64,000 bases of DNA, taken from Ethanoligenens harbinense YUAN-3. Its GTDB lineage: Bacteria; Bacillota; Clostridia; Oscillospirales; Ethanoligenentaceae. The notes beneath the pieces were generated by a model. It did no database searches, was not told where the DNA came from, and was given only the letters and a program-made list of their open reading frames with translations. Both the position numbers and the translations under genes were made by a program. The DNA lies in the NCBI RefSeq assembly GCF_000178115.2, contig NC_014828.1, positions 2,201,310 to 2,265,309 of the forward strand, given 5' to 3'. Of the stretch, positions 17,019 to 26,900 are shown piece after piece (positions within the stretch are counted from its first letter, which is position 1; the number at the start of each line of letters is the position of its first letter).

Positions 17019-18350
17019 TCAGAACGGGAGCATCGGCATCCGCCCGCGGCGTTTGCCTTTGCCGCCCATTTGTTTCATCATCTTGCGGGTCTGCTCGAAG
17101 TTACGCAGCAGCCGGTTAACGTCTTCCACTTTGGTGCCGCTGCCGGAAGCGATGCGCCGCTTGCGCGACGGGTTAATGCTCTCCGGCCGCTCCCGCTCAT
17201 ACGCGGTCATTGAGGTGATGATGGCCTCGGTGCGCTTCATCTCGATCTCGCCCTTGTCCATCTGTTCCTCGCTCACCTTGCCGCGCACGCCGGGCAGCAT
17301 GTTCATCACGGAGGAGAGCGAACCCATTTTTTTCATCTGCCGGATGGATTCGAGGAAGTCGTTGAAGTCGATGGCATTGTGCTTGAGCTTTTTTGCCATC
17401 TCGGCGGCTTTTTTCTGATCCACTTCCTGCTCAGCCTTCTCGATCAGGGTGAGCATGTCGCCCATGCCGAGGATGCGCGAAGCCATGCGTTCGGGATGAA
17501 ACGGCTCCAGATCATCCAGCTTTTCGCCGGTGCCCGCAAACTTGATGGGCTTGCCCGTGACCGCCCGCACCGAGAGTGCCGCACCGCCGCGGGTGTCGCC
17601 GTCGAGTTTGGTGAGGATGACACCGTCAATTCCCAGCACCTCGTTGAACGAGGACGCCACGTTCACCGCGTCCTGGCCGGTCATGGCGTCCACCACCAAC
17701 AGGATCTCGTCCGGCTCCACGGCGGCTTTGATGCGCTTAAGCTCATCCATCAGCGCCTCGTCCACATGCAAACGGCCGGCGGTGTCGAGAATGAGCACGT
17801 CGCTGCCATGGTCTTTGGCGTGGTGCAGAGCGGCTTTGGCGATCTTCACCGGGTCGCCCTGCCCCTGCTCGAAGACCGGCACGCCCGCTTTTTCACCCAC
17901 CACCTGCAACTGCTTGATGGCCGCCGGGCGGTAAACGTCGCAGGCTGCGAGCAGCGGGCGCTTGCCCTGTTTTTTCATGGAAAGCGCCAGCTTGGCGGCG
18001 TGAGTCGTTTTACCGGAGCCCTGCAGGCCGCAGAGCAAAATCACCGTGGGCGGCTTGGACGCATAGCGGATGCGGCTCTGCTCGCCGCCCATCAGCGCGG
18101 TGAGTTCCTCGTTGACGATCTTGATGACCTGCTGGGCGGGCGTCAGGCTTTCGAGCACGGCGCTGCCTATGGCGCGCTCGGTCACATCATTGACGAACTG
18201 CTTGGCAATTTTGTAGTTGACGTCGGCTTCAAGCAGCGCCAGGCGCACCTCGCGCATGGCCTGCCGCACATCCGCCTCGGTCAGCTTGCCCTTGGACCGC
18301 AAACGCTTGAATGCCGCCGACAGTTTTTCGGAAAGCCCTTCGAATGCCAT
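17019..18350 (-). CDS. ffh: Signal recognition particle protein Ffh (SRP54)
   Basis: 443-residue SRP GTPase that targets nascent membrane and secreted proteins to FtsY and the translocon. N domain (MAFEGLSEKLSAAFKRL start), G domain with GLQGSGKTTHAAKLA, the DTAGR box and TKLDGDTRGGAAL, and a methionine-rich M domain ending in GKGKRRGRMPMLPF that binds SRP RNA. The frame is open 11 codons further, but ATG 18350 has GGAGAGG right upstream and gives the family N-terminus. It follows ylxM. Confidence 0.98.
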   Translation of the reverse strand: MAFEGLSEKLSAAFKRLRSKGKLTEADVRQAMREVRLALLEADVNYKIAKQFVNDVTERAIGSAVLESLTPAQQVIKIVNEELTALMGGEQSRIRYASKPPTVILLCGLQGSGKTTHAAKLALSMKKQGKRPLLAACDVYRPAAIKQLQVVGEKAGVPVFEQGQGDPVKIAKAALHHAKDHGSDVLILDTAGRLHVDEALMDELKRIKAAVEPDEILLVVDAMTGQDAVNVASSFNEVLGIDGVILTKLDGDTRGGAALSVRAVTGKPIKFAGTGEKLDDLEPFHPERMASRILGMGDMLTLIEKAEQEVDQKKAAEMAKKLKHNAIDFNDFLESIRQMKKMGSLSSVMNMLPGVRGKVSEEQMDKGEIEMKRTEAIITSMTAYERERPESINPSRKRRIASGSGTKVEDVNRLLRNFEQTRKMMKQMGGKGKRRGRMPMLPF

Positions 18351-18383
18351 GCCTCTCCGCTCCTCCCTGCCCCGCCGGGGCAT

Positions 18384-18752
18384 TTATGCGTCGCGCAGAT
18401 CATCCACCGTTTTTTGAATCCTGCGCGCCAGGTCGCCGATCTCGTGCGACACACAGTAACGCTCACTGCGCGAGGCGATCTCGGCCGCGTCGCGGTCAAT
18501 GCTGGACAGCGTGCCCTGCATGGCGTCGAACTTTGCGGCGAGGCCGAGCTTCTCTTCCATAAAAAGCAGCGTGCTCTCGCCGCGCTTGATCGCGTCCCGC
18601 ACACCCTGACGGGTGATACCCGCGTGCTCGGCGATTTCCGCAAGCGAAAGATCGTCGTTGTAATAGAGTTCGATGACCTCCCGCTGTTTCTCGGTGAGGA
18701 TCTCTCCATAAAAATCCAGCAGGAATGAGATCTCCAGATTTTTCTCTTTCAT
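18384..18752 (-). CDS. ylxM: SRP-associated helix-turn-helix protein YlxM
   Basis: 122-residue UPF0122/YlxM family protein. The helix-turn-helix is clear: LTEKQREVIELYYNDDLSLAEIAEH followed by GITRQGVRDAIKRGE. YlxM interacts with the SRP in streptococci and modulates Ffh/FtsY. ATG 18752 lies nine bases after GGAGG. First gene of the ylxM-ffh operon; the promoter is 47 bp upstream. Confidence 0.94.
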   Translation of the reverse strand: MKEKNLEISFLLDFYGEILTEKQREVIELYYNDDLSLAEIAEHAGITRQGVRDAIKRGESTLLFMEEKLGLAAKFDAMQGTLSSIDRDAAEIASRSERYCVSHEIGDLARRIQKTVDDLRDA

Positions 18753-18798
18753 ACGGCTTTGCCTCCGCATGTAAAGCTACATCCTTTACAACTACCCC

Positions 18799-18827
18799 AG
18801 TATACCCAAACCAAGCGGAAAAGTCAA
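18799..18827 (-). promoter_or_regulatory. Sigma-A-type promoter of ylxM-ffh
   Basis: Minus-strand TTGACT (18822-18827), 17-base spacer, TATACT (18799-18804). It stands back to back with the rpmG-secE-nusG promoter about 60 bp away. Confidence 0.85.
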
Positions 18828-18888
18828 GGGATTTTGGGGCGCATTTTGCGCGGCGCCCAATCTTTTTAAAAAAACAGCGGGATAGCCC

Positions 18889-18917
18889 TTGACCGCGCCG
18901 CGCGCATATGGTAAAAT
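18889..18917 (+). promoter_or_regulatory. Sigma-A-type promoter of rpmG-secE-nusG
   Basis: TTGACC (18889-18894), 17-base spacer, TAAAAT (18912-18917). Leader of about 80 bases with two T-rich runs before rpmG. Confidence 0.8.
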
Positions 18918-19005
18918 GAGTACACCTCAAAAGGGTCTTTTTTTATGCTTTTTTTGACTCCTTCAGAGGGAGGCCAAAAAACCGTCACTATCGGGAGGTG
19001 CCGTT

Positions 19006-19155
19006 ATGAGAGTAAAAGTCACACTGGCCTGCACGGAGTGCAAGCAACGCAACTACGACACGATGAAAAACAAGAAGAACGACCCGGATCGGCTTGAAAT
19101 GAGCAAATACTGCCGGTTCTGCCACAAGCACACCGTTCATCGGGAAACCAAGTAA
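19006..19155 (+). CDS. rpmG: 50S ribosomal protein L33
   Basis: A 49-codon gene translated by hand. The product starts [17 protein letters not shown] and contains two CxxC pairs (CTEC near residues 9-12 and CRFC near 36-39), the zinc-binding C+ form of L33. It ends HRETK. GGGAGG lies eight bases before ATG 19006. The rpmG-secE-nusG order is standard for Firmicutes. Confidence 0.97.
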   Translation: MRVKVTLACTECKQRNYDTMKNKKNDPDRLEMSKYCRFCHKHTVHRETK

Positions 19156-19174
19156 GACGCTGGGAGGGCTTGTC

Positions 19175-19450
19175 ATGCCGAATTCCAAGCAGAGCAAGGA
19201 ACCGATCCCGCTCCGGCCCAAAACCGGCCGGGCCGCGCAGGCCGGCGCCAAAAACCAAGGCGGCCGCTTCGGCGGTTTCAAACGTTTTTTGAGTGAAACG
19301 CGCGCGGAATTCAAAAAGATCATCTGGCCGACCAGGCGTCAGGTGACCAGCAACACCATCGTGGTACTGGTGACCATTGCGGTGATCGGGGCGGTCGTCA
19401 TGGCGCTCGACGCGCTGTGCATCACGGGTTTCAACGCACTGGTCAAATAA
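19175..19450 (+). CDS. secE: Preprotein translocase subunit SecE
   Basis: 91-residue single-span SecE. The amphipathic region FKRFLSETRAEFKKIIWPTRRQV is the family signature and is followed by one membrane helix (NTIVVLVTIAVIGAVVMAL). It clamps SecY in the SecYEG channel. GGGAGGG precedes the ATG; 19 bp after rpmG. Confidence 0.97.
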   Translation: MPNSKQSKEPIPLRPKTGRAAQAGAKNQGGRFGGFKRFLSETRAEFKKIIWPTRRQVTSNTIVVLVTIAVIGAVVMALDALCITGFNALVK

Positions 19451-19479
19451 TCGAAAGCCCGGGAGGCGAAGGTTTTTCC

Positions 19480-20001
19480 ATGTCTGAGAATGCGAAATGG
19501 TATGTGGTGCATACCTATTCGGGCTACGAAAACAAAGTAGCCTCCAATCTGCAAACCATTGTGGAAAACCGCAGTTTGCAGGATGTGATCCAGGAGATCA
19601 AGATCCCCACCGAAATGGTGACGGAGATCAAGGACAATGTCAAGCGCGAAGTGGAGCGTAAAACTTTTCCCGGCTATGTGCTGGTGAAAATGGAGCTCAA
19701 CGACGACACCTGGCATATCGTGCGCAACACGCGCGGCGTGACCGGGTTCGTCGGCTCCGGCTCCCACCCCGAGCCGCTTACGGAAAAAGAAGTGGAAGCC
19801 CTCGGCATGGACAAACGCACCGTTGAGGTCAACTACGCGGTAGGCGACAGCGTCCGCATCGTGGACGGCCCGCTCGATGGCTTCATCGGCACGGTGGACA
19901 CGCTGGATACCGATAAAAACCAGGTAACGGTCACGGTCTCCATGTTTGGCCGCGAAACGCCGGTGGAACTGGAGCTCGGGCAGGTCGAAGTCATTCAGTA
20001 A
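19480..20001 (+). CDS. nusG: Transcription termination/antitermination factor NusG
   Basis: 173 residues with the NGN domain (AKWYVVHTYSGYENKVASNL; RKTFPGYVLVKM) and the C-terminal KOW domain (GDSVRIVDGPLDGFIGTV). NusG binds RNA polymerase at the clamp and couples it to ribosome or Rho. ATG 19480 was chosen over an earlier in-frame ATG inside secE because it gives the standard N-terminus and has GAAGG and GGGAGG upstream. Confidence 0.97.
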   Translation: MSENAKWYVVHTYSGYENKVASNLQTIVENRSLQDVIQEIKIPTEMVTEIKDNVKREVERKTFPGYVLVKMELNDDTWHIVRNTRGVTGFVGSGSHPEPLTEKEVEALGMDKRTVEVNYAVGDSVRIVDGPLDGFIGTVDTLDTDKNQVTVTVSMFGRETPVELELGQVEVIQ

Positions 20002-20030
20002 CACACATCACAGCGATCCAGCAGTTTTGG

Positions 20031-20120
20031 ATAACACGCGGGAGATTCCCGCTTTGTTATACGCGCGTTTTGCGCGGCTGTGGGAGGAAGCGCAACCCGG
20101 CGCTTCCGCCAATTACCACA
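20031..20120 (+). promoter_or_regulatory. Structured RNA leader between nusG and rplK
   Basis: Three consecutive dyads lie in the 135-bp gap. The first is 20031-20060 (ATAACA/TGTTAT enclosing GCGGGA/TCCCGC). The second is a small CGCGC/GCGCG hairpin near 20062-20076. The third is 20079-20120, where TGTGG pairs with CCACA and encloses a perfect GGAAGCGC/GCGCTTCC stem. No U tract follows, so these are not terminators. The last structure ends just before the rplK ribosome site, suggesting translational control, perhaps by a ribosomal protein. Confidence 0.6.
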
Positions 20121-20136
20121 TCCAGGAGGTGCAACA

Positions 20137-20562
20137 ATGGCACAAAAAGTAGTGGGTTTCATCAAATTGCAGATCCCCGCGGGCAAAGCCACTCCGGCGC
20201 CGCCCGTGGGTCCGGCACTGGGCCAGCACGGCGTCAACATCATGGCGTTCACGAAGGAATTCAATGAGCGCACCAAAGGCGACGCGGGTTTGGTCATTCC
20301 GGTGGTCATCACCGTGTATGCCGACCGTTCGTTCTCGTTCGTCACCAAAACGCCGCCGGCGGCCGTCCTGATCAAAAAGGCCCTTGGGCTTGAGACCGCG
20401 TCGGGCGTGCCCAACAAACAGAAAGTCGGCAAGATCACCAAAGAACAGCTCCAGAAGATCGCTGAGCAGAAAATGCCCGACCTAAACGCCGCCAGTCTGG
20501 ACGCCGCCATCAGCATGATTGCGGGCACGGCGCGCAGCATGGGCGTGGAAGTCGCGGACTGA
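20137..20562 (+). CDS. rplK: 50S ribosomal protein L11
   Basis: 141 residues, standard length. Contains [23 protein letters not shown] and [10 protein letters not shown] typical of L11, which forms the GTPase-associated stalk base on 23S rRNA. AGGAGGTG seven bases before ATG 20137 sets the start; upstream in-frame codons belong to the leader. Confidence 0.98.
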   Translation: MAQKVVGFIKLQIPAGKATPAPPVGPALGQHGVNIMAFTKEFNERTKGDAGLVIPVVITVYADRSFSFVTKTPPAAVLIKKALGLETASGVPNKQKVGKITKEQLQKIAEQKMPDLNAASLDAAISMIAGTARSMGVEVAD

Positions 20563-20622
20563 TGCTCCCCCGGTGGGAGGAAGTTTCCGCTATAAACCAC
20601 TTATGAGGGAGGTAGCAAACCA

Positions 20623-21333
20623 ATGAAACACGGAAAAAAATATGTCGAGAGCGTCAAACTGGTAGACTCGACGAAACTGTATGACGCTGCGGAAGCTCTG
20701 GCGCTCTGCTGCCAGACGGCCAAGGCGAAATTCGACGAGACCGTGGAAGTCCACATCCGCCTGGGCGTGGATTCCCGCCACGCGGATCAGCAGGTGCGCG
20801 GCGCCGTCGTGCTGCCGCACGGCACCGGCCGCGTGGTGCGCACGCTGGTCTTCGCCAAAGGCGACAACGCCAAAGCCGCCGAAGCCGCAGGTGCCGATTA
20901 TGTCGGCGCCGAAGAATATATGGAAAAAATCCAGAAGGAAAACTGGATGGAGTTCGACGTGGTTATCGCCACGCCGGACATGATGGGCGTCGTGGGCCGT
21001 CTCGGTAAGATCCTCGGCCCGCGCGGCCTCATGCCGAACCCCAAGGCCGGTACCGTCACCCCGGATGTCGCCCGTGCCGTCACGGACGCCAAAGCCGGTA
21101 AAATTGAGTACCGCCTGGACAAAACCAACATCATCCACTGCGTCATCGGCAAAGCGTCGTTCGGGGCGGAAAAACTCGGCGAGAACTTCGACACGCTGCT
21201 TACCGCCGTCGTCAAAGCGAAACCGGCCGCGGCCAAAGGCCAGTATATCCGCTCCTGCTCGATCGCCAGCACCATGGGCCCGGGCGTGCACATCAACCCA
21301 TCCAAATTTGTTGGCGTGCAGACTGCCGGTTGA
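20623..21333 (+). CDS. rplA: 50S ribosomal protein L1
   Basis: 236 residues. L1-stalk protein with the diagnostic [21 protein letters not shown] and [14 protein letters not shown] segments. L1 also acts as a translational repressor of L11-L1 mRNA in several bacteria. The stop codon overlaps the -35 box of the next promoter. Confidence 0.98.
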   Translation: MKHGKKYVESVKLVDSTKLYDAAEALALCCQTAKAKFDETVEVHIRLGVDSRHADQQVRGAVVLPHGTGRVVRTLVFAKGDNAKAAEAAGADYVGAEEYMEKIQKENWMEFDVVIATPDMMGVVGRLGKILGPRGLMPNPKAGTVTPDVARAVTDAKAGKIEYRLDKTNIIHCVIGKASFGAEKLGENFDTLLTAVVKAKPAAAKGQYIRSCSIASTMGPGVHINPSKFVGVQTAG

Positions 21334-21358
21334 CAAGCCTCCAGCAGTGTGCTATACT
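21330..21358 (+). promoter_or_regulatory. Sigma-A-type promoter of rplJ-rplL overlapping the rplA stop
   Basis: TTGACA (21330-21335, containing the rplA TGA), 17-base spacer, TATACT (21353-21358). It drives the L10 leader and rplJL. Confidence 0.88.
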
Positions 21359-21548
21359 GAACAGGTTCCGACTTGTTCGGCCATCTGAACGTTTTCAAAC
21401 GTTCACCATACAATGCGTTTCTCAAAGACAGCAGGCGCCGCAAGGCTCAAATCATCGGCCTGCCGAGGGTAACGGTTTTGTATGCATTCGCGCATCCGCG
21501 CGTTTTGCATCGGACTTTTTGCCCCCGGCATGCTGTGCCGGGGGTTTT
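21359..21548 (+). ncRNA. L10 (rplJ) leader RNA with attenuator terminator
   Basis: Conserved L10-leader elements are present around 21425-21470: AAAGACAGCAGGCGC ... AAATCATCGGCCTGCCGAGG, in which the CAGG and CCTG arms pair to form the L10(L12)4 binding motif. It is followed at 21522-21544 by a perfect 9-bp GC-rich stem (CCCCCGGCA/TGCCGGGGG) and TTTT, an intrinsic terminator. Known mechanism: excess L10-L12 complex binds the leader and promotes termination before rplJ. Confidence 0.88.
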
Positions 21549-21585
21549 CCATTGCCACCTGCGCCACTACAGGAGGTGAATCTCA

Positions 21586-22116
21586 TTGCCAAGTGAAAAG
21601 ATCCTTGCCCAGAAGCAACAGTTGGTCACCGGCCTCGCCGAGCAGCTCAAAGCGTCGATCAGCGGCGTGCTCGTAGACTACACGGGCATCTCGGTGGAAG
21701 ACGACACCAAACTGCGCGCCGAACTGCGCGCGGCCAACGTCGATTATTCCGTCAAGAAGAACTCCATCATCGGCCGCGCTGCCGAAGCGGCGGGTCTGAC
21801 CGGTCTGGACGATGTGCTCAAAGGCGCTACGGCGCTCGCCACGTCGACGGAAGACCTGGTCGCACCGGCGAAGATTCTCGCAAAATTTGCCGAAACCCAC
21901 CCCAACTTCAAAATCAAGGCTGGCTTCATCGAAGGCAAAGCCGCCACCGGCGTGGAAGTCGAAGCGCTGGCCAAGCTGCCGCCGAAAGAAGTGCTGGTCG
22001 CCAAAGCCCTTGGCGGCTTGAACGCGCCGATCTCCGGTTTCGTTATGGTGCTCAACGCCAACCTGCGCGGCCTGGTCGTGGCACTCAACGCCATTGCCGA
22101 GAAACAAAGCGCCTGA
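21586..22116 (+). CDS. rplJ: 50S ribosomal protein L10
   Basis: 176 residues; anchors L7/L12 dimers on the ribosomal stalk. Starts with PSEKILAQKQQLV and contains VDYTGISVEDDTKLRAELR. The start is TTG at 21586, eleven bases after AGGAGG; no ATG is available in frame nearby, so a weak start codon probably helps set stoichiometry. Autoregulated through the upstream leader. Confidence 0.96.
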   Translation: MPSEKILAQKQQLVTGLAEQLKASISGVLVDYTGISVEDDTKLRAELRAANVDYSVKKNSIIGRAAEAAGLTGLDDVLKGATALATSTEDLVAPAKILAKFAETHPNFKIKAGFIEGKAATGVEVEALAKLPPKEVLVAKALGGLNAPISGFVMVLNANLRGLVVALNAIAEKQSA

Positions 22117-22184
22117 TTTTCCGTATCGTTTCTGTGTGAATAAAAACACGGCTATGCCGTGCTGTGAATGTGGAGGTTACTAAA

Positions 22185-22565
22185 ATGGCATCTGAAAAAG
22201 TTACAAAATTGATCGAGGACGTCAAAGCCCTGACTGTGCTGGAGCTCTCTGAACTCGTGAAAGCTCTGGAAGAAGAATTCGGCGTGTCCGCTGCCGCTCC
22301 GGTGGCCGTGGCGGCCGCTCCGGCTGCTGGCGCTGCTCCGGCTGCTGAAGAGAAAACCGAATTTGATGTCGTGCTCACCGACATTGGCGGCAGCAAGATC
22401 GGCGTCATCAAAGTGGTCCGCGAGATCACCGGTCTTGGCCTGAAAGACGCGAAAGAACTCGTTGAGAGCGCGCCGAAAGCCATTAAAGAAAAAGTCGGCA
22501 AAGACGAAGCCGAAGAACTGAAGAAAAAGATCGAAGATGCCGGCGCGAAAGTCGAACTGAAATAA
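22185..22565 (+). CDS. rplL: 50S ribosomal protein L7/L12
   Basis: 126 residues: helical N-terminal dimerisation domain, Ala/Pro-rich flexible hinge ([21 protein letters not shown]) and globular C-terminal domain with [20 protein letters not shown] that recruits translation factors. ATG 22185 has GGAGG eight bases upstream; seven extra upstream codons are non-family. rpoB, the usual next gene, is absent. Confidence 0.98.
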   Translation: MASEKVTKLIEDVKALTVLELSELVKALEEEFGVSAAAPVAVAAAPAAGAAPAAEEKTEFDVVLTDIGGSKIGVIKVVREITGLGLKDAKELVESAPKAIKEKVGKDEAEELKKKIEDAGAKVELK

Positions 22566-22590
22566 GTTTACTTTCCGGTTTCGGGATATG

Positions 22591-22625
22591 CAAAGCCGCC
22601 CTTGCCAATGGCAAGGGCGGCTTTG
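22591..22625 (+). terminator. Strong hairpin terminator after rplL
   Basis: Perfect 16-bp stem, CAAAGCCGCCCTTGCC with its complement, and a three-base AAT loop. The following tract is TGTTGTG rather than a U run. It closes the rplJL transcript. The remaining 22626-22803 holds no convincing gene. Confidence 0.82.
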
Positions 22626-22803
22626 TGTTGTGCAGTGTGCAGTGTTACGCTGCCGTTCTCCCATTAAAGAAAAGGAACATTCTGCGAGGAAATTTTTTGA
22701 CTGGAAAGATCGAGGACGAGCGGGCTGCCGTCCGCCTAGGACCAGATCGGCCGGGTGGAAAATCAACCGCAAAGCCTCCTGTTATGTAGCGGGAGGGCAG
22801 GCT

Positions 22804-23910
22804 TTACAGGCACACCAGCAGCATCAGCAGCGGGCCGCTCTGGCTGCCCAACAGCGGCACATCGGTCACGCCGTGAATCACCGTGGCCAGCAGCACCGCA
22901 AAAAACAACGCCACGGCGGGGTCTCGTCGAAATGCTTTCGCCCTCCGCACGGCCGCGGGGATGCAATAGGCACAAAGCAGCGCCATGCCCACGATGCCAA
23001 AATTGACCAGCATGTCCAGCGGCAGGTTGTGCGCATGCACCCGGAAGGCTTCCCCGGCATCTATGGAAAAAAACTGATACCCCAGGAATCCGCCGCCTAT
23101 AACGGGGTGCTGCGTAAAAATCTTCCAGGCTTCCGCCCAGATAAGTTCCCGCAGATAACGGGAACGGTCAAAACTGGACGCGCGGGGCATCAATTTGGGA
23201 AAAAACAGCACGGCCGCGCCCGCTGCCGCGCCGATGGACGCGCCGACGGCAAAGACACGTCTCCGCCCGGTGAGCAGCAGCAACAGCAGTACCCCCGCGC
23301 CGACCGGCAGCCAGGCTGACCGGCAACCCGAAAGCCAGATGCCAAGCAAATTGACCGGGATGGCCGCCCAAAACAGCCAACGCGGGCGCAGCCCCCGCAA
23401 CAGCGCCCAGACACACGCCAATACGATCAGCTCACACATATAGCCATAAAAATTGGGGTTGGTGACTGTGGAGGCCGCGCGGTCGGAAAAATCGGAAAAA
23501 TCGAAAATAACCTGTATGGCCGCCACCGCGCAGGCGACGAAACTCGCCACCGCTAAAAGCACCAGCGACGCGCACGCCAGCCTGTCCGAACGGCAGCCGC
23601 GTACCAGCACGCCGAACGCGATGACAAGCAGAAAATAAGCAAATACCCAGAACCCGTACCAGTTATAATAATAGGCATCCACCAGCAGCGTGACGGCACC
23701 CCAGATTTGCACCAGCCAAAATCCTTTACGCGCGAACAACGCCCTGCGCCAGGCCATCAGGCCCAGCGAAAAAATGCCCGCGAGCCCCGCGCCGATGCCT
23801 CCGTATGGGTAAGGCACAAATAAGAACAGCAGCGCGAACAGCACGACCTTCTGCTCCAACGAGAAGAGCCGCAGTGTATTTCGTGCACGGGCAGCAAATG
23901 CCTGCATCAT
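22804..23910 (-). CDS. O-antigen ligase/polymerase-like (Wzy_C) membrane protein
   Basis: 368 residues with about ten to eleven hydrophobic segments. The feature typical of O-antigen ligase/Wzy-like proteins is a large loop between late helices with VTNPNFYGYMCELI, SRYLRELIWAEAWKIFTQHPVIGGGFLGYQ and VHAHNLPLDMLVNFGIVGM; the HAHN segment carries the family histidine. In Gram-positives such proteins take part in polysaccharide or glycolipid assembly. ATG 23910 overlaps the mfd stop, with a second ATG one codon later that is better spaced from GGAGG. Being last in an operon with mfd is unusual. Substrate cannot be inferred. Confidence 0.82.
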   Translation of the reverse strand: MMQAFAARARNTLRLFSLEQKVVLFALLFLFVPYPYGGIGAGLAGIFSLGLMAWRRALFARKGFWLVQIWGAVTLLVDAYYYNWYGFWVFAYFLLVIAFGVLVRGCRSDRLACASLVLLAVASFVACAVAAIQVIFDFSDFSDRAASTVTNPNFYGYMCELIVLACVWALLRGLRPRWLFWAAIPVNLLGIWLSGCRSAWLPVGAGVLLLLLLTGRRRVFAVGASIGAAAGAAVLFFPKLMPRASSFDRSRYLRELIWAEAWKIFTQHPVIGGGFLGYQFFSIDAGEAFRVHAHNLPLDMLVNFGIVGMALLCAYCIPAAVRRAKAFRRDPAVALFFAVLLATVIHGVTDVPLLGSQSGPLLMLLVCL

Positions 23911-26900
23911 ATCCCTCCAGTCGTTTTAACGGTGGCTCTGCGCCTGTGCGCCGCGCCGTCGGCCGGTTTTTTCTCCGCCAACTCATCCGGCAGGGACAAA
24001 AGCGCGCGCAGCGCCTCGCGGATACCGTCCACCGGGGACTGCCCCGCTTTCAGTTTTACGGAAATATAAGGCTTCTGTCCGGCATTGACCATCACGCGGC
24101 CGCGCAATGCACCAACCAGACGGGAAACCGCCTGCATATCGAACTGCGCGGCATAGAGCATCAGCACGTTTTCCCGCTGCGCGATCTCCCGGATACCCAG
24201 CGAAGCGGCCGTGTTGCGCAGCAGCGCCACGTCCACCAGGCTGCGCACAGCGGCAGGCGGTTCGCCGTAGCGGTCGATCAATTCGTCCAGCACGTCGCTC
24301 TCGTCCTCCGCGCTGCGGATGTCTGCGATGCGGCGGTAGGTCTCCAGCCGCTGCCCCGCGCTGGTGATATAGCTTTCGGGGATGTGGGCAGACACTTGGA
24401 TATCCACCATGCATTCCTCCTCGCGCACGGGCTTCTCGCCCTTCTCTTCCAGCACCGCGTCGCTGAGCAGCTTGAGGTACATGTCATACCCCACCGATTC
24501 CATGTGCCCATGCTGTTGGGAGCCGAGGATATTGCCCGCGCCACGGATTTCCAGGTCACGCAGGGCGATCTGGAAGCCCGCGCCGAACTCGGTGTATTCG
24601 CGGATGGCTTCCAGCCGTTTGGTGGCGATATCCGAAAGCGCCTTGCCGCGCCGGAAAGTGAAATAGGCGAATGCACGGCGGCTGGAGCGGCCCACCCGTC
24701 CGCGGATCTGGTGCAGCTGCGACAAGCCCATGTGATCGGCATCCTCGATGATCAGGGTGTTGCAGTTGGGCACGTCCACGCCGGTCTCAATGATGGTGGT
24801 GCACACCAGAACATCCAGCTCGTTGCCAAGCAATTTTTCCCACACGCGGGAGAGCGTTTCCTCATCCATTTTGCCGTGCGCGATACCCACGCGCGCGTCG
24901 GGCACCAGCGCGTGCAGCTTGGCCGCCGTCCCCTCGATGCTCTCCACGCGGTTGTGCAGGTAGTAGACCTGCCCGCCCCGCCGCAGTTCACGGCGCACTG
25001 CGTCCGCCAGCACGCCCCAGTCGTGCTCGAGCACATAGGTCTGCACAGGATGGCGGTCCTGCGGCGCTTCCTCAATGACCGACATATCACGGATGCCGGA
25101 CATGGCCATATTCAGCGTGCGCGGGATGGGCGTGGCGGAGAGTGTGAGCACGTCTACGTTTTTGAACAGTTCTTTCAGCTTCTCTTTCTGCGCCACGCCG
25201 AAACGCTGTTCTTCATCCACGATGAGCAGACCCAGGCTCTTGAACCGCACGTCTTTCTGCACCAGGCGGTGGGTACCCACCACAATATCCACCGAGCCGC
25301 GCGCCAGATCACGCAGGGTCTGCTGCTGCTCGTGCGGCGTGCGGAAGCGTGAGAGCAGACCAATCTTCACCGGAAAACCCTCCATGCGGCGGGTGATCGT
25401 TTGAAAGTGCTGCCATGCAAGGATGGTGGTGGGTACCAGAATAGCGCACTGTTTGCCGTTTTCCATACATTTGAACGCGGCCCGCAGTGCCACCTCGGTC
25501 TTGCCGAAACCGACGTCGCCGCAGAGCAGCCGATCCATCGGAAACGCGCGCTGCATATCGCCCTTGATCTCCTCCACACAGCGCAGTTGATCGTCCGTCT
25601 CCTCAAACTCAAACCGGTCCTCAAATTCGCGCTGCATCGCGTCGTCCGGCTGGAACGTGATGCCCTTGACCTGCTGCCTTGCCGCATACAGGGCGATAAG
25701 CTCTTTCGCCATGTCCTTCACGGCGGCGCGCACACGGTTTTTGGCTTTCTGCCATTCGGTGCCGCCCATCTTGTTCAAACGGAGATGGCCGTCCTCATGC
25801 GTGCCGATATATTTGGAAACCAGATCGAGCTGCGTCACCGGTACATAGAGCGTGTCCCGGCCCGCGTAGCGAATCTTGATGTAATCCTTGACCACGCCCT
25901 GCACCGTCAGCTTGTGGATGCCCTCGTAGACGCCGATACCATGGGCGGCATGCACCACATAATCGCCCGGTGTCAGTTCGGCCAGACTGCGGATGCGCTC
26001 GCCCGCGCGCTTATTTTTGCGTTTGCGGTGCAGACGCTGCCCGGTCGTCTGTGTCTGCCCACCGTAGCTGAACAGTGAAAACCCGATATCCGGGTAAGAA
26101 AATCCGGCAGAAAGCCTGCCCGGCAGCGTCAGCACGCCGCCCCGCGCGGGCAGAGCGGCGTCCTTCCCCTGGGCGGAGACGGCGGAAATACCCTCTTTGG
26201 CCAGTTCTCTGGCAAGGTTTTCACTGTTTTTGCCCGTTCCTGCCAGCACCACGGCTCGCCCGCCCACGTCCAGCGCGGGAACCAAGTCTTCCTTGAGCGC
26301 GGCCAGGCCGCCGCTCCAGAGTGAGAATTGCTTGGAAACGATGGCCAGCCGCCCACGCGCCGCCACTTCATAGGTTGCGCGCGCGAAGGTATCCAGCAGC
26401 ACCGTGTCATGCCGGTCCATCTGCTGCAGCACCTGCGGCCAGTCCAGATAATAGGTGTCCAGCCCCGGCGCGAGGATACCGTCCGCCAGCAAAGCCGACA
26501 CATCCTCGCCCGCCTGCCAGAGCGTGTTTTTGGCGCGCTCGCGCACGCGCGCCGTCTCGCTCACAAACAGCAGCGCATCGTCGGCGTAATCGAACAGCGA
26601 AACCGGGCGGTCATAGCACAACGACAGATAGCGGTCGGTCGCTGCCACGGCGACTCCGCTTTCCAGCCGTTCCAAGTCCTTTTCAAAACTGCCGCGCGCC
26701 TTTCCGGCCGTGCCGTCGAGCAATTTGCGGATGGCGCTTTGCAGATCCTGCGGTGCGAATCCGACCTCTACGGCCGGGGTGATGCACACCCCTTCCGCAG
26801 GCTCGGTGCGGCGCTGGGTCTCGGGGTCGAAATGAGAGACGGTATCCGGCTCATCCCCCCAGAATTCCACCCGCACGGGCGTTTCCTCCTGCGGTGGAAA

